Part shown: positions 16,696 to 24,675 of the stretch, piece after piece
Position numbering within the stretch: position 1 is the stretch's first letter
Layout of the letters: every line of letters starts with the position of its first letter
Notes under the pieces: model-generated
Databases searched by the model: none
The model's input: only the letters and a program-made list of their open reading frames with translations
What the model was told of the DNA's origin: nothing
Source of the DNA: an uncultured Oscillospiraceae bacterium
GTDB taxonomy: Bacteria; Bacillota; Clostridia; Oscillospirales; Oscillospiraceae
Length of the DNA: 38,075 bases
Reading direction: 5' to 3'
Assembly: GCA_944386975.1 (NCBI GenBank)
Contig: CALXDC010000028.1
Location: 1-38,075, forward strand
Position numbers and translations under genes: made by a program

Positions 16696-17388
16696 TCATT
16701 TCGCCTTGGGGGTGGTCTCGAACTTGTACCCCACGCCCCACACGGTCTTCAGCGCCCACTCCGGGGACACGTTCTCCACCTTCTCCCGCAGGCGCTTGAT
16801 GTGGACGTCCACGGTGCGGCTGTCGCCGAAGTAGTCGAAGCCCCACACCTCGTCCAACAGCTGGTTGCGGGTATACACCCGGTTGGGGGTGGCGGCCAGG
16901 TGGTAGAGAAGCTCCAGCTCCTTGGGGGGCGTATCCACCTTCTGCCCGTCCACCGTCAGCTCGTAGGAATCCAGGTCGATGATGAGCTTGTCGAACACCA
17001 GCCGCTTGCGGGTGTCGTCGGGAATCTCCGTACGGCGGAGGACGGCATTGATGCGGGCGATGAGCTCCTTCATCTCGAAGGGCTTCACCAGATAGTCGTC
17101 CGCCCCCATCTCCAGGCCGGCCACCCGGTCCTGAACCTCCCCCTTGGCGGTGAGCATGATAATGGGGGTCTTGGCCGTCTCCCGGATCTTGGCGCAGACG
17201 GCCCAGCCGTCCATCACCGGCAGCATGATGTCCAGGAGCACAATATCCGGCTGAATCTCCCGGAACTTCTCCACAGCGGTGCCGCCGTCAAAGGCGGTGA
17301 TGACCTCGAAGCCCTCCTTCTCCAGATACATGCGGATGAGGTCGGAGATATTCCGGTCATCCTCCACAGCCAACACTTTACGCGCCAT
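16696..17388 (-). CDS. OmpR/PhoB-family response regulator
   Basis: 230 aa from the ATG placed 7 bases after GGAGGG; an in-frame ATG 18 bp upstream lacks a site. Receiver domain with acidic pair E9-D10-D11, phospho-acceptor Asp53 (IVLLDIMLP), T80 and Lys102; a winged-helix DNA-binding domain (about 135-228) ends WGVGYKFE. It should activate or repress transcription on phosphorylation by the adjacent histidine kinase. It heads the operon with the kinase and htrA. Confidence 0.95.
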   Translation of the reverse strand: MARKVLAVEDDRNISDLIRMYLEKEGFEVITAFDGGTAVEKFREIQPDIVLLDIMLPVMDGWAVCAKIRETAKTPIIMLTAKGEVQDRVAGLEMGADDYLVKPFEMKELIARINAVLRRTEIPDDTRKRLVFDKLIIDLDSYELTVDGQKVDTPPKELELLYHLAATPNRVYTRNQLLDEVWGFDYFGDSRTVDVHIKRLREKVENVSPEWALKTVWGVGYKFETTPKAK

Positions 17389-17443
17389 AGCAATTCCCTC
17401 CGTCATCTTCAGACGCCCCCATGGGCGGTAAATTCATACTCCC

Positions 17444-17500
17444 ATTATATCCGGAAGAGGCCGGTTTTGTTGAACAATTTGTAAAACCCTCCCAAAAGCT
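17444..17500 (-). promoter_or_regulatory. Promoter region of the response regulator operon
   Basis: Minus strand TATAAT at 17444-17449, with no good -35 at 17 bp, which suggests activator dependence. Just upstream are the inverted repeat CCGGCC...CCGG and the pair TTTTACAAATTGTTCAACA, which loosely resembles direct repeats used by PhoP/OmpR-type regulators. Autoregulation is plausible. Confidence 0.5.
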
Positions 17501-17515
17501 CCCCGCTCCGGCCCT

Positions 17516-18652
17516 TTACAGGGTCTCCCGATAGGCGAGCATGCGGCAGCGGATGCCGTTGAGGTCGCTGAGGAGGGAGGCGAGGCCCCCTGTGTTGCCG
17601 GCGTCCTCCCCCAGATACACCAGATGGCTGCGGCTGGGAAGGCCGCTGATGTGGGCGTAGAGGTTGTCCGCCCGCCCGCTGGAGGAGAGGGGGGAGCGGC
17701 TGTAGTCGGCGGTGGCGCGCATAACGCAGTATCCCGCCTCCTCCGCCGCCCCGCGCTGGCCGGAGAAGCTCTTGTCCAGCCACACCAGCCGGGTCCGCAG
17801 CCGGGCCGCGGCCCAGAGGGCGTCGTTGGCCCGCTCCAGCTGGTCGATCACCGCCCCTCCGTCGGCGGCGGGCAGGATGCCGATGGCGTGGCCCCGGCCC
17901 CAGATCTCCCGGAGAAGGGCCTGCTCCTCCTCCATCTGCCGGGGCGTCAGGAGGAAGGCGGCGGACGCGCCGTAGCGGTCCAGAATCTCCAGAATTTCCC
18001 GGGTTTCCTCCGCCTGAGTAACCTTAAAAATGAGATAGACCGTCTGCCCCTCATAGACGGTGGGCTCCTCCTCGTCGGGCTCCACAGAGGGTGTGGAGGA
18101 GGAGGTCAACGACTTCTCATAAGCGGCGTAGCTGCTGGCCAGCCAGCCGCTGGCCGCGTCGAAAAACATGGCGTCGCTGAGCTGCTCGCTGCCGCTTTTG
18201 ATGCGGATGGCCGGCACGGTGCTGGTGGAGGTGTAGCTGTAGGTCAGGCCAAAAACCCGGGTGAGAATACTCAGGGGGAAGAAGACGTAGCTTCCCTTCA
18301 CCACCGCCCGCTCGCTATAGGTGTTGCCCTGATTGTCGGTGGTGGTCTGATTGGCCAGGTCAAAGAAAAGGGCGGTGCGGATGGTGAAGAGGGTGGCGGT
18401 CTGCTTGACGGTGCTGTAGGCGCAGGAAACCCCCAGGGATTTGCCGTAGATGCCGGAAAAGATGGCGTTGGAGACGTAGATCTGCCCGCCGGAAATAAAG
18501 GGCATGGTCTCCTGATTCAGCTCCATGGGGTCGTCGTTGACAATGGTGAAGTAGACGCCGCTGAGGGCGGCGCCGGTGTGCGGCGTAATGGCCAGCGCCA
18601 GGGCCATGGCCAGCAGCAAAGCCCACAGCCGGCGCAGGGGACGGCGGTTCAC
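17516..18652 (-). CDS. Secreted protein with amine-oxidase-like N domain and degenerate NodB (polysaccharide deacetylase) domain
   Basis: 378 aa from a GTG placed 7 bases after AAAGGAGG; the ATG 18 bp upstream is part of that ribosome site. Signal peptide (about 1-30, ending TGAALSG). Residues about 35-160 resemble copper-amine-oxidase N-terminal-like repeats found in many Clostridia surface proteins. Residues about 205-378 follow the NodB order, but the TFDDG motif reads YLIFKVTQ and the HxxxH metal site reads GHAIGIL, so the metal-binding Asp and one His are missing. It is probably a non-catalytic binding or regulatory protein at the cell wall. Confidence 0.75.
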   Translation of the reverse strand: MNRRPLRRLWALLLAMALALAITPHTGAALSGVYFTIVNDDPMELNQETMPFISGGQIYVSNAIFSGIYGKSLGVSCAYSTVKQTATLFTIRTALFFDLANQTTTDNQGNTYSERAVVKGSYVFFPLSILTRVFGLTYSYTSTSTVPAIRIKSGSEQLSDAMFFDAASGWLASSYAAYEKSLTSSSTPSVEPDEEEPTVYEGQTVYLIFKVTQAEETREILEILDRYGASAAFLLTPRQMEEEQALLREIWGRGHAIGILPAADGGAVIDQLERANDALWAAARLRTRLVWLDKSFSGQRGAAEEAGYCVMRATADYSRSPLSSSGRADNLYAHISGLPSRSHLVYLGEDAGNTGGLASLLSDLNGIRCRMLAYRETL

Positions 18653-18687
18653 AGCCTCGCCTCCTTTCATTCACAGGTCTTTTTCGT

Positions 18688-18716
18688 ATTTTATCACACC
18701 TTTTCCCGCCTTACAA
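18688..18716 (-). promoter_or_regulatory. Promoter of the NodB-like gene
   Basis: Minus strand TTGTAA, 17-bp spacer, TAAAAT; 35 bp before the GTG start. Confidence 0.75.
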
Positions 18717-18742
18717 GCCTGCACCGGCAAGGGGAAAAGCGG

Positions 18743-18771
18743 TTGCACCGGCGGGAGGGCTATGGTATACT
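18743..18771 (+). promoter_or_regulatory. Promoter of the DUF362 ferredoxin gene
   Basis: TTGCAC, 17-bp spacer, TATACT; 57 bp before the ATG. The leader includes a short GC-rich hairpin (GCGGGCCCGCCGGTGCGGGC). Confidence 0.8.
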
Positions 18772-18828
18772 GAATGCACTTGAGAAGTGCGGGCCCGCCG
18801 GTGCGGGCTTTGCGGAAAGGAAGATCTT

Positions 18829-19935
18829 ATGATGAGCTCTGCCGTATATTTCACCAATCTGCGGGCCCGGCCCGGGGACAATCTGCTGGACAAGCTGGAG
18901 CGTCTTGTCACCAAGGCCGGCATGGGGGAGATGGATTTTGCGGGCAAGTATGTGGCTATCAAAATTCACTTCGGCGAGCCGGGGAATCTGGCCTACCTCC
19001 GGCCCAACTACGCCAAGGTGGTGGTGGACTACGTGAAGGCCCGTGGGGGCAAGCCCTTCCTCACCGACTGCAACACTCTGTATGTGGGCGGACGGAAAAA
19101 CGCCCTGGACCACCTGGAGAGCGCTTACACCAACGGCTACAACCCCTTCACCGTGGGCTGCCATCTGCTGATCGCCGACGGGCTGAAAGGTACCGACGAG
19201 GTCTATGTCCCCGTGGAGGGGGGCGAGTATGTGAAGGAGGCCAAGATCGGCCGGGCCATCATGGACGCGGACATCGTCATCTCCCTCAACCACTTCAAGG
19301 GCCACGAGATGACCGGCTTCGGCGGGGCGCTGAAGAACCTGGGCATGGGCTGCGGGTCCCGGGCGGGGAAGATGGAGATGCACAGCGCCGGAAAGCCCTA
19401 TGCCGACCACGCCCTGTGCGTGGGCTGCGGCGCCTGCCAGCGGATCTGCGCCCACGACGCCCCCATTCTGCACAACGGAAAGGTGACCATCGACCACGAC
19501 CGCTGCGTGGGCTGCGGCCGGTGCATCGGCATCTGCCCCCGGGACGCCATCCAGCCTGCCCAGGACGAGAGCAACGACATCCTCAACTGCAAAATTGCGG
19601 AGTACGCCAAGGCGGTGGTGGACGGACGGCCCAGCTTCCACATCAATCTGGTAATGGACGTGTCCCCCAACTGCGACTGCCACGGGGAGAATGACGCGGC
19701 CCTGGTGCCGGACGTGGGGATGTTCGCCTCCTTTGACCCGGTGGCGCTGGATCAGGCCTGCGCCGACGCGGTGAATGCCCAGCCCATCCTGCCCGGCTGC
19801 GCCATCGACGACGAAGCCCATGAGGCGGACCACTTCCACCACATGCACCCCACCACCAACTGGGTCAGCTGCCTCACCCACGCGGAAAAGCTGGGTCTCG
19901 GCACCCGGGACTATCAGCTGGTGACGGTGAAGTAA
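18829..19935 (+). CDS. DUF362 domain protein with two 4Fe-4S clusters
   Basis: 368 aa starting at the first of two adjacent ATGs, behind GGAAAGGAAG. A DUF362 domain covers most of the protein. A bacterial ferredoxin insert (about 198-245) has two cysteine sets, CVGCGACQRIC and CVGCGRCIGIC, each followed later by the fourth Cys/Pro pattern, so two [4Fe-4S] clusters are expected. DUF362 ferredoxins are cytoplasmic redox proteins of unproven substrate, common in anaerobes. It is monocistronic: own promoter and a strong terminator. Confidence 0.92.
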   Translation: MMSSAVYFTNLRARPGDNLLDKLERLVTKAGMGEMDFAGKYVAIKIHFGEPGNLAYLRPNYAKVVVDYVKARGGKPFLTDCNTLYVGGRKNALDHLESAYTNGYNPFTVGCHLLIADGLKGTDEVYVPVEGGEYVKEAKIGRAIMDADIVISLNHFKGHEMTGFGGALKNLGMGCGSRAGKMEMHSAGKPYADHALCVGCGACQRICAHDAPILHNGKVTIDHDRCVGCGRCIGICPRDAIQPAQDESNDILNCKIAEYAKAVVDGRPSFHINLVMDVSPNCDCHGENDAALVPDVGMFASFDPVALDQACADAVNAQPILPGCAIDDEAHEADHFHHMHPTTNWVSCLTHAEKLGLGTRDYQLVTVK

Positions 19936-19960
19936 ACTTTTTGGCAAAGAGAACGCATCA

Positions 19961-19993
19961 GGCCGGCAGTTCCGCTCCGCGGAACTGCCGGCC
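19961..19993. terminator. Bidirectional terminator between the DUF362 gene and hemW
   Basis: A perfect 15-bp stem (GGCCGGCAGTTCCGC) with a 3-nt loop, followed on the plus strand by TTACTATATT. It lies between two convergent genes. Confidence 0.85.
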
Positions 19994-20028
19994 TTACTAT
20001 ATTGGATTCCGCAGACTGCGGGGAACGG

Positions 20029-21237
20029 TCAGGGCAGAATCCGGTAGTCCCCCCGGGCGGCGGCCTCCTCCCGGCGCAGCTTGTCCCGGCACAGGGCCTC
20101 CCAGAGATCGGTGATGATGGTGTTGGACAGCAGAAACCCCTTGGCCGTCAGCCGCCAGCCCTGCTCCGTCTCCTCCGCGCAGCCCAGGGCCTCGTATCGC
20201 CGGAACACCTCCTCCAGGGGGGCGAAGCGACGGCGGTAGGTGTGCTCGAAGGTGCGGCGGTTGATGCCGCTGACCATACGGAGGGACAGCATAATATACT
20301 CCGTGTCCCGCTCCCGGAGAGGCAGGTGCTCCGACTGCTCCACCTGCAGCGTCCCCTCCAGCACCCCACGGACGTATCCCTCCAGGTCCCGGCCGTAGGC
20401 GTATCGGGTCTCTCCGAAGTCCGAGTGGGCCCCGGGGCCGAAGCCGGCGTACTCCGACAGGGTCCAGTACTTGGTGTTGTGGCGGGAGGCGAAGCCCTCC
20501 CGAGCAAAGTTGGAGATCTCGTACTGGTGGTACCCCAGCTGCCGGAGCCGCTCCACCATCCACAGGTACATGTCCGCCTGGAGGTCGTCGTCAGGCAGGT
20601 CGAACTCCTCCCGCCGCCGCCAGAGGGGGGTGCCCTCCTCCACCTTCAGGCCGTAGCAGCTGAGATGCTCCGGCCCCAGGGCGGCGCACCGCTCCACACT
20701 GGAGCGCCAGCTGTCCATGGTCTGGCCCGGAAGGCCGTAGATCAGATCCAGGGACAAATTCTCAAATCCCGCCTTTCTTGCGGCGGTGACGGCGGCCTGG
20801 GCCTGGGCAAAGGTGTGGATGCGGCCGATGGCCTTCAGGGTGGCGTCGTCGGCGGACTGGACCCCCAGCGACAGCCGGTTGAAGCCCCCCTTCCGCAGCC
20901 GCCGCAGCTCCCGCCAGTTCTGGGCGCTCTCAGGGTTGGCCTCCAGGGTGATCTCCGCCCCCTTGTCCAGATGGTACTTGTCCCGGATTCCGTCCAGAAG
21001 GGTCAGAAGGTGCCGGTGGCCCAGCAGGGAGGGGGTACCGCCGCCGAAATAGACGGTGTCCACCCGGTGGCTGTCCGCCAGAGGGGCGGTCTCCGCCAGA
21101 TGGGCCCGCAGGGCTTTCACGTAATCCTTCACTCCGTCCTCCCGGCCGGGGAGGGAGTAGAAATCGCAGTAAAGGCACTTGCTCTTGCAGAAGGGGATAT
21201 GGATATAGAGCCCCAGGGGGCGTCTTTTCTCTCTCAT
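20029..21237 (-). CDS. hemW: Radical SAM heme chaperone HemW (HemN-like)
   Basis: 402 aa. The radical SAM cluster motif CxxxCxxC is at C17, C21 and C24 (CKSKCLYC), followed by YFGGGTPS and an SAM-binding core, with a HemN C-terminal domain near 310-385. Clostridial HemW proteins insert heme into client proteins; older annotation calls them oxygen-independent coproporphyrinogen oxidase, but the first motif here is the HemW type. The start follows GAGGTG by 5 bases. It is transcribed divergently from spoVAC. Confidence 0.93.
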   Translation of the reverse strand: MREKRRPLGLYIHIPFCKSKCLYCDFYSLPGREDGVKDYVKALRAHLAETAPLADSHRVDTVYFGGGTPSLLGHRHLLTLLDGIRDKYHLDKGAEITLEANPESAQNWRELRRLRKGGFNRLSLGVQSADDATLKAIGRIHTFAQAQAAVTAARKAGFENLSLDLIYGLPGQTMDSWRSSVERCAALGPEHLSCYGLKVEEGTPLWRRREEFDLPDDDLQADMYLWMVERLRQLGYHQYEISNFAREGFASRHNTKYWTLSEYAGFGPGAHSDFGETRYAYGRDLEGYVRGVLEGTLQVEQSEHLPLRERDTEYIMLSLRMVSGINRRTFEHTYRRRFAPLEEVFRRYEALGCAEETEQGWRLTAKGFLLSNTIITDLWEALCRDKLRREEAAARGDYRILP

Positions 21238-21342
21238 GGTTTCACCTCATGGTTTCCGTTGCAGCTGTTTTTCCCCGTTTGGCTGGGTATAATTCTCTCC
21301 CGGCGAGGAAATGCTACGGCGGAGAGAAAGGAGCGGATGGAC

Positions 21343-21777
21343 ATGGGTCTTACCCAGCAGGAGTATCAGAAAATGGTGCAGGCACGGGCGGAAAAGTCCC
21401 CCCTTGTCAAGGACGCCGCCCTGGCCTTTCTCACCGGCGGGGCCATCTGCACCTTGGGCCAGGCCATTTTGGAGGCGGGGCTGAGGGCGGGGTTGCCCAG
21501 AGCGGAGGCCTCCTCCCTCACCACCATCTCCCTGGTGGGGCTCAGCGTGCTGCTGACGGGGCTGAATCTCTACAACAAGCTGGCCCGGTTCGGCGGGGCG
21601 GGGACCCTGGTGCCGGTGACCGGCTTTGCCAACGCCATGGCGGCCCCGGCCATCGACTTCAAAAGTGAGGGTCTGGTCACCGGCATGGCGGCCCGGGTGT
21701 TCACCGTGGCGGGGCCGGTGCTGGTGTACGGCACCGTGGCCAGCGCCGTCTACGGCCTCATTCTTCTGCTGTTGTAG
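21343..21777 (+). CDS. spoVAC: Stage V sporulation protein AC (SpoVAC)
   Basis: 144 aa; the ATG at 21343 lies 9 bases from AAAGGAG, while an ATG 6 bp upstream is too close. Four predicted membrane helices. The family signatures GGAICTLGQ, GAGTLVPVTGFANAM and AGPVLVYG are clear. SpoVAC is a membrane channel component for Ca-dipicolinate uptake into the forespore and its release at germination. In Bacilli and most Clostridia it sits in spoVAC-AD-AE; here it is alone, next to unrelated genes, so spoVAD/AE must be elsewhere or absent. Its 3' end overlaps the convergent cupin gene by 20 bp. Confidence 0.93.
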   Translation: MGLTQQEYQKMVQARAEKSPLVKDAALAFLTGGAICTLGQAILEAGLRAGLPRAEASSLTTISLVGLSVLLTGLNLYNKLARFGGAGTLVPVTGFANAMAAPAIDFKSEGLVTGMAARVFTVAGPVLVYGTVASAVYGLILLLL

Positions 21778-22162
21778 CCTGGGCCACGGTGTCCATGGCC
21801 CGGCGACGCAGGCCCTGGGCGGTGGTGGGCGGGGAGAAGATGCACAGGCACTGGAGCAGCTGGTCTCCGGTGTTGCGAATGCAGTGCATCTGCCCCGCCG
21901 CCGCGGCGATCATGGAGTTGGGCCGCAGGTCGTAGGCCTGCCCGTCCACCCAGGCGGTGCCGTGACCGGCCATGCAGAACATGACCTCCATGGCGTCGTC
22001 GTGGCAGTGGTTGTCCACCTGATCCCCCGGTGCCCACTCGGTGATGTGGACGGAGAAGTCGATGGGACAATCCGCGGTCTCCGGGGTCATATAGGGCACG
22101 ATGGTCCGCCGGAAGGGCTGGGGAATGGAGATTTTCTCGGCGCTCTCATAGGAAAAATACAT
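21758..22162 (-). CDS. Small cupin-domain protein
   Basis: 134 aa with one cupin barrel. Likely metal ligands are H52, H54, E59 and H93 (NHCHDDAMEVMF ... GQMHCI). Substrate unknown; single-cupin proteins of this size include sugar isomerases, dioxygenases and metal-binding sensors. The start follows AAAGGAG at 9 bases. The tail overlaps the end of spoVAC on the opposite strand. Confidence 0.85.
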   Translation of the reverse strand: MYFSYESAEKISIPQPFRRTIVPYMTPETADCPIDFSVHITEWAPGDQVDNHCHDDAMEVMFCMAGHGTAWVDGQAYDLRPNSMIAAAAGQMHCIRNTGDQLLQCLCIFSPPTTAQGLRRRAMDTVAQATTAEE

Positions 22163-22237
22163 AGGTGCCTTCTCCTTTCTGTCTCACCGCTCCGCCGCCG
22201 GGGCGGTTCTTTTTTTGCTCCGCCGGGGCGGAGGGAC

Positions 22238-22267
22238 AAAACGAGGCGCCCGCCGGACGCCTCGTTT
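22238..22267 (-). terminator. Terminator of the membrane protein gene
   Basis: A 10-bp stem AAACGAGGCG/CGCCTCGTTT with a 10-nt GC-rich loop, directly after the stop codon; T-rich on the minus strand. A second GC stem and a T7 run at about 22188-22216 on the plus strand could end read-through from spoVAC. Confidence 0.65.
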
Positions 22268-22275
22268 CCTGTTTC

Positions 22276-23013
22276 TCAGTACCGCAGGGTGGCCAGATAG
22301 CCCAGGAGGGTCACCGCCGCCCCTGCGTACAGTCCCCGCTGGGGCCAGCCCACCGGATCTGCCAGGGCCGTGCAGCAGAGAATCACCGCCAGCGGCAGCG
22401 CCACACGGGTGGCGGCGTGCTCCTCTTCGCAGCAGCGCCAGCCGGACACCAGATAGAAGGCATACACCAGGGCCGCCACCGCCAGGATCTGAATGAAATA
22501 GTAGCTGGTCACCGGATAGGCCGCATAGGTCCGGTAGGTGGTCAGCAGCCACACCACGTAAAAGAGCACCGGCGCCATCATGACCTGCTTGTTCTCCCGG
22601 CCCCGGCGGCGGAGAAACAGATCCCCGATCACCGCGCAGCCGGACAGAATGGCCAGCGCTCCCAGGCCCAGGGCAATGATCCGATTTTCCGCCGTCTGCT
22701 GGAAGACCTGGACGCAGGAGAGGCCTCCGCCCACCATGGTGAGAAAGGCGCCGGCAGTAATCAGCGTCAGGGCAGGGCCCTCAGGGGCGTCAAACCCCCG
22801 GACCTCCGAGACCCGGCGGCCCCGGCCCGGCAAGCCCCAGATCAGGCATAGCGTCACCGCGGCCAGCAGAAACAGCACCAGCAGCCAGCTGGCGCTGCCG
22901 CCCACCGGCAGCAGGGTCGTCGGATCAAAGGCGGTGCGCAGGTGGAAGACACGAAGCAGAAAGCCCACGGCCCCCACGGCCAGGGACAGCAGAATAATGA
23001 GAAGATGGTTCAT
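22276..23013 (-). CDS. Polytopic membrane protein of unknown function
   Basis: 245 aa with about seven hydrophobic segments (roughly 3-20, 42-60, 82-103, 112-130, 145-163, 170-190, 205-245). No domain that I recognise. It has its own sigma-A type promoter and terminator and sits back-to-back with spoIID, sharing the promoter region. A sporulation or envelope role would be guesswork. Confidence 0.75.
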   Translation of the reverse strand: MNHLLIILLSLAVGAVGFLLRVFHLRTAFDPTTLLPVGGSASWLLVLFLLAAVTLCLIWGLPGRGRRVSEVRGFDAPEGPALTLITAGAFLTMVGGGLSCVQVFQQTAENRIIALGLGALAILSGCAVIGDLFLRRRGRENKQVMMAPVLFYVVWLLTTYRTYAAYPVTSYYFIQILAVAALVYAFYLVSGWRCCEEEHAATRVALPLAVILCCTALADPVGWPQRGLYAGAAVTLLGYLATLRY

Positions 23014-23064
23014 AGTGCGGAGGTCCTTTCCCCGTTCAAAATCGCTTAATCGCTTATCTGATAT

Positions 23065-23093
23065 AGTATACCACCGACTTTCCCATTTGTCAT
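23065..23093 (-). promoter_or_regulatory. Promoter of the membrane protein gene
   Basis: Minus strand ATGACA, 17-bp spacer, TATACT. The -35 box shares its outermost base with the predicted spoIID sigma-E -35 box on the other strand. Confidence 0.75.
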
Positions 23094-23121
23094 CATGTTT
23101 CGGACAGGCCGGGCATAGACT
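23093..23121 (+). promoter_or_regulatory. Possible sigma-E promoter of spoIID
   Basis: TCATGTT, 14-bp spacer, CATAGACT, resembling the sigma-E pattern (KMATATT / CATACANT). spoIID is a sigma-E target in Bacillus, which supports the call. It lies 20 bp before the ATG. Confidence 0.55.
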
Positions 23122-23141
23122 GGCCCCAGGGAGGCGAGGGT

Positions 23142-24131
23142 ATGCAGAGAAGCTTCATGCTGGCGGCGGCGCTGACGGTGCTGCTTTTTTTGTTCCCCTG
23201 GCTGTGGGCGGCGCCGGAGGCGTCGGGCGAGGCGCCGCCCCAGACGGAGGAGGAGCAGGCGGAAACCGTCACCGTTCACGACAGCGCCAGGACCTTGAAG
23301 GTCCTCATCGGCGGCGAGGTGACGGAAATGGATATGGAGACCTATCTCCGGGGGGTGGTACGGGCGGAGATGCCCGCCTCCTTTGAGGAGGAGGCCCTGA
23401 AAGCCCAGGCTGTGGCCGCCAGAACCTACACGTTATATAAAATGGAGGGGGGCGGCAGCGCCAACCACCCGGAGGCCGACGCCTGCGACGATGTGAACTG
23501 CTGCAAGGCCTACAAGAGCCAGGAGGACGCGGCGGCGGACTGGGGGATGTCCTCCGCTCTCTACGAGGAGAAGATCCGCCGGGCGGTGGCGGATACCGAT
23601 GGGGAGGTGGTGCTCTACGAGGGCCATCCGGTGCTGGCGGTATTTCACTCCTCCTCGGCAGGCGCTACCCGGAATGTGGAGGACGTGTGGCAGCAGGCCC
23701 TGCCCTATCTCCGCAGCGTGGCCTCCCCGGAGAATGCCGACGCGGTGCCCAACTATTATAGCAAGGCCGCCTTTACCCTGACGGAGTTCAAGGAGCTCTT
23801 CATTGCCCAGTATCCCACCGCCAACCTCTCCGGCACCCCCTCCAACTGGTTTTCCAACATCCACCAGGATGTAAACGGAGCGGTGGAGAGTCTCCAGGTG
23901 GGGGGCATCACCGTCACCGGCGGCCAGCTGCGCAGCCTTCTGGGTCTTCGCAGCGCCAACTTTACCATCTCCTTTACCGACGACACGGTGGAGTTCTCCG
24001 TCACCGGCTACGGCCACGGCGTGGGCATGAGCCAGTATGGCGCCAACGTGCTGGCCCAGGAGGGAAAAACCTATCGGGAAATTCTCACCTACTACTACAC
24101 CGGCACTACCGTGGAGGTATACGATAAGTAG
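23142..24131 (+). CDS. spoIID: Stage II sporulation protein D, peptidoglycan lytic transglycosylase
   Basis: 329 aa. An N-terminal signal anchor (about 5-24) and then the SpoIID domain: VVRAEMPASFEEEALKAQAV contains Glu76, equivalent to the catalytic Glu, and ACDDVNCC (Cys115, 120, 121) is the metal-binding loop. The C-terminal GYGHGVGMSQYGA motif is typical. Acting with SpoIIM and SpoIIP at the septum, it cleaves denuded glycan strands to drive engulfment of the forespore. Start ATG follows GGGAGGCGAGGG. Confidence 0.96.
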   Translation: MQRSFMLAAALTVLLFLFPWLWAAPEASGEAPPQTEEEQAETVTVHDSARTLKVLIGGEVTEMDMETYLRGVVRAEMPASFEEEALKAQAVAARTYTLYKMEGGGSANHPEADACDDVNCCKAYKSQEDAAADWGMSSALYEEKIRRAVADTDGEVVLYEGHPVLAVFHSSSAGATRNVEDVWQQALPYLRSVASPENADAVPNYYSKAAFTLTEFKELFIAQYPTANLSGTPSNWFSNIHQDVNGAVESLQVGGITVTGGQLRSLLGLRSANFTISFTDDTVEFSVTGYGHGVGMSQYGANVLAQEGKTYREILTYYYTGTTVEVYDK

Positions 24132-24136
24132 CCCCG

Positions 24137-24231
24137 GAAGGAACGCAACAAGTACGAAAAAACAGCCGGTCCAGTTGGACCGGCTGTTTTGCATAAGACT
24201 GATAGAAAGGTCAGCGCTTGGAGAACTGGGG
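24137..24231. repeat. Repeat copy A: duplicated rpsI terminator and 3' end
   Basis: This 95-bp stretch matches 24581-24675 closely, with scattered substitutions and two compensating one-base indels. It includes the hairpin, the rpsI stop codon complement and the last seven codons of rpsI. The rpsI-like sequence stops at 24231 and resumes at 24342-24376, after an insert of about 110 bp. Confidence 0.88.
24159..24190. terminator. Terminator downstream of spoIID (repeat copy A)
   Basis: A 14-bp perfect stem AAAACAGCCGGTCC with loop AGTT; T4 follows on the plus strand and T6 on the minus strand, so it can act both ways. Confidence 0.8.
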
Positions 24232-24580
24232 AAACAGCCGAAGCGCCGCCTGCGGCGGATGAAGCGAGGCTGTTTCAAGGCAGCGACCCCATTTGCGGGC
24301 AGGATGCTGCCCGCAAATGGGAATGCCGCAACGCGGGCCAGGCCCGGCGGGCAGCCTTGAGGCCGTACTTCTTGCGCACCCCAGGCGGCATTGCCGCCCG
24401 GGGACCCCTGGTAGATTGCACATGCTCGGGCGGAGTGAATTCGCCCATCTCCGCGCTAAGTGCCGCCCTATGGGCGGTTGCGCTCCGAAATGCCGCTGCG
24501 GCGGCGATCCGCCAAGGTTTTGTGCCTGCGGCCCAAAACGCTTGTACGGCGCGAAGCGCCGCCCCACTTTGTGGGGCCCC
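24231..24580. repeat. Chain of consecutive hairpins, no gene
   Basis: At least seven short inverted repeats follow one another: 24231-24276 (GAAACAGCC arms around an inner CCGCC stem), 24288-24321 (perfect 15-bp stem, loop GATG), 24379-24403, 24463-24477, 24491-24505, 24517-24539, 24548-24560 and 24561-24577 (GCCCCAC arms). Part of rpsI (24342-24376) is embedded. Open frames here are GC-rich chance frames. It looks like a non-autonomous repeat element or an array of such elements. Confidence 0.75.
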
Positions 24581-24675
24581 GAAGGAGCGTAAGAAGTACA
24601 AGAAAAACAGCCGGTCCAAATGGACCGGCTGTTTTGCGTAAGTCTGGTATAAGGTCAGCGCTTGGAGAACTGGGG
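24581..24675. repeat. Repeat copy B, at the native end of rpsI
   Basis: The native rpsI 3' end and terminator, the probable source of copy A. Its outer 19 bp (24581-24599) are also the exact reverse complement of rpsI bases 24700-24718, so the terminator is flanked by an inverted repeat of coding sequence. Confidence 0.85.
24604..24635 (-). terminator. Terminator of rplM-rpsI
   Basis: A 14-bp perfect stem AAAACAGCCGGTCC with loop of 4, followed by TTTTTCTT on the minus strand, 19 bp after the rpsI stop. Confidence 0.9.

Noticed and set aside
24275-24619. Minus-strand frame of 114 codons across the hairpin chain
   Set aside because: It is made of inverted repeats and a piece of rpsI in another frame; no ribosome site. 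Treated as repeat DNA.
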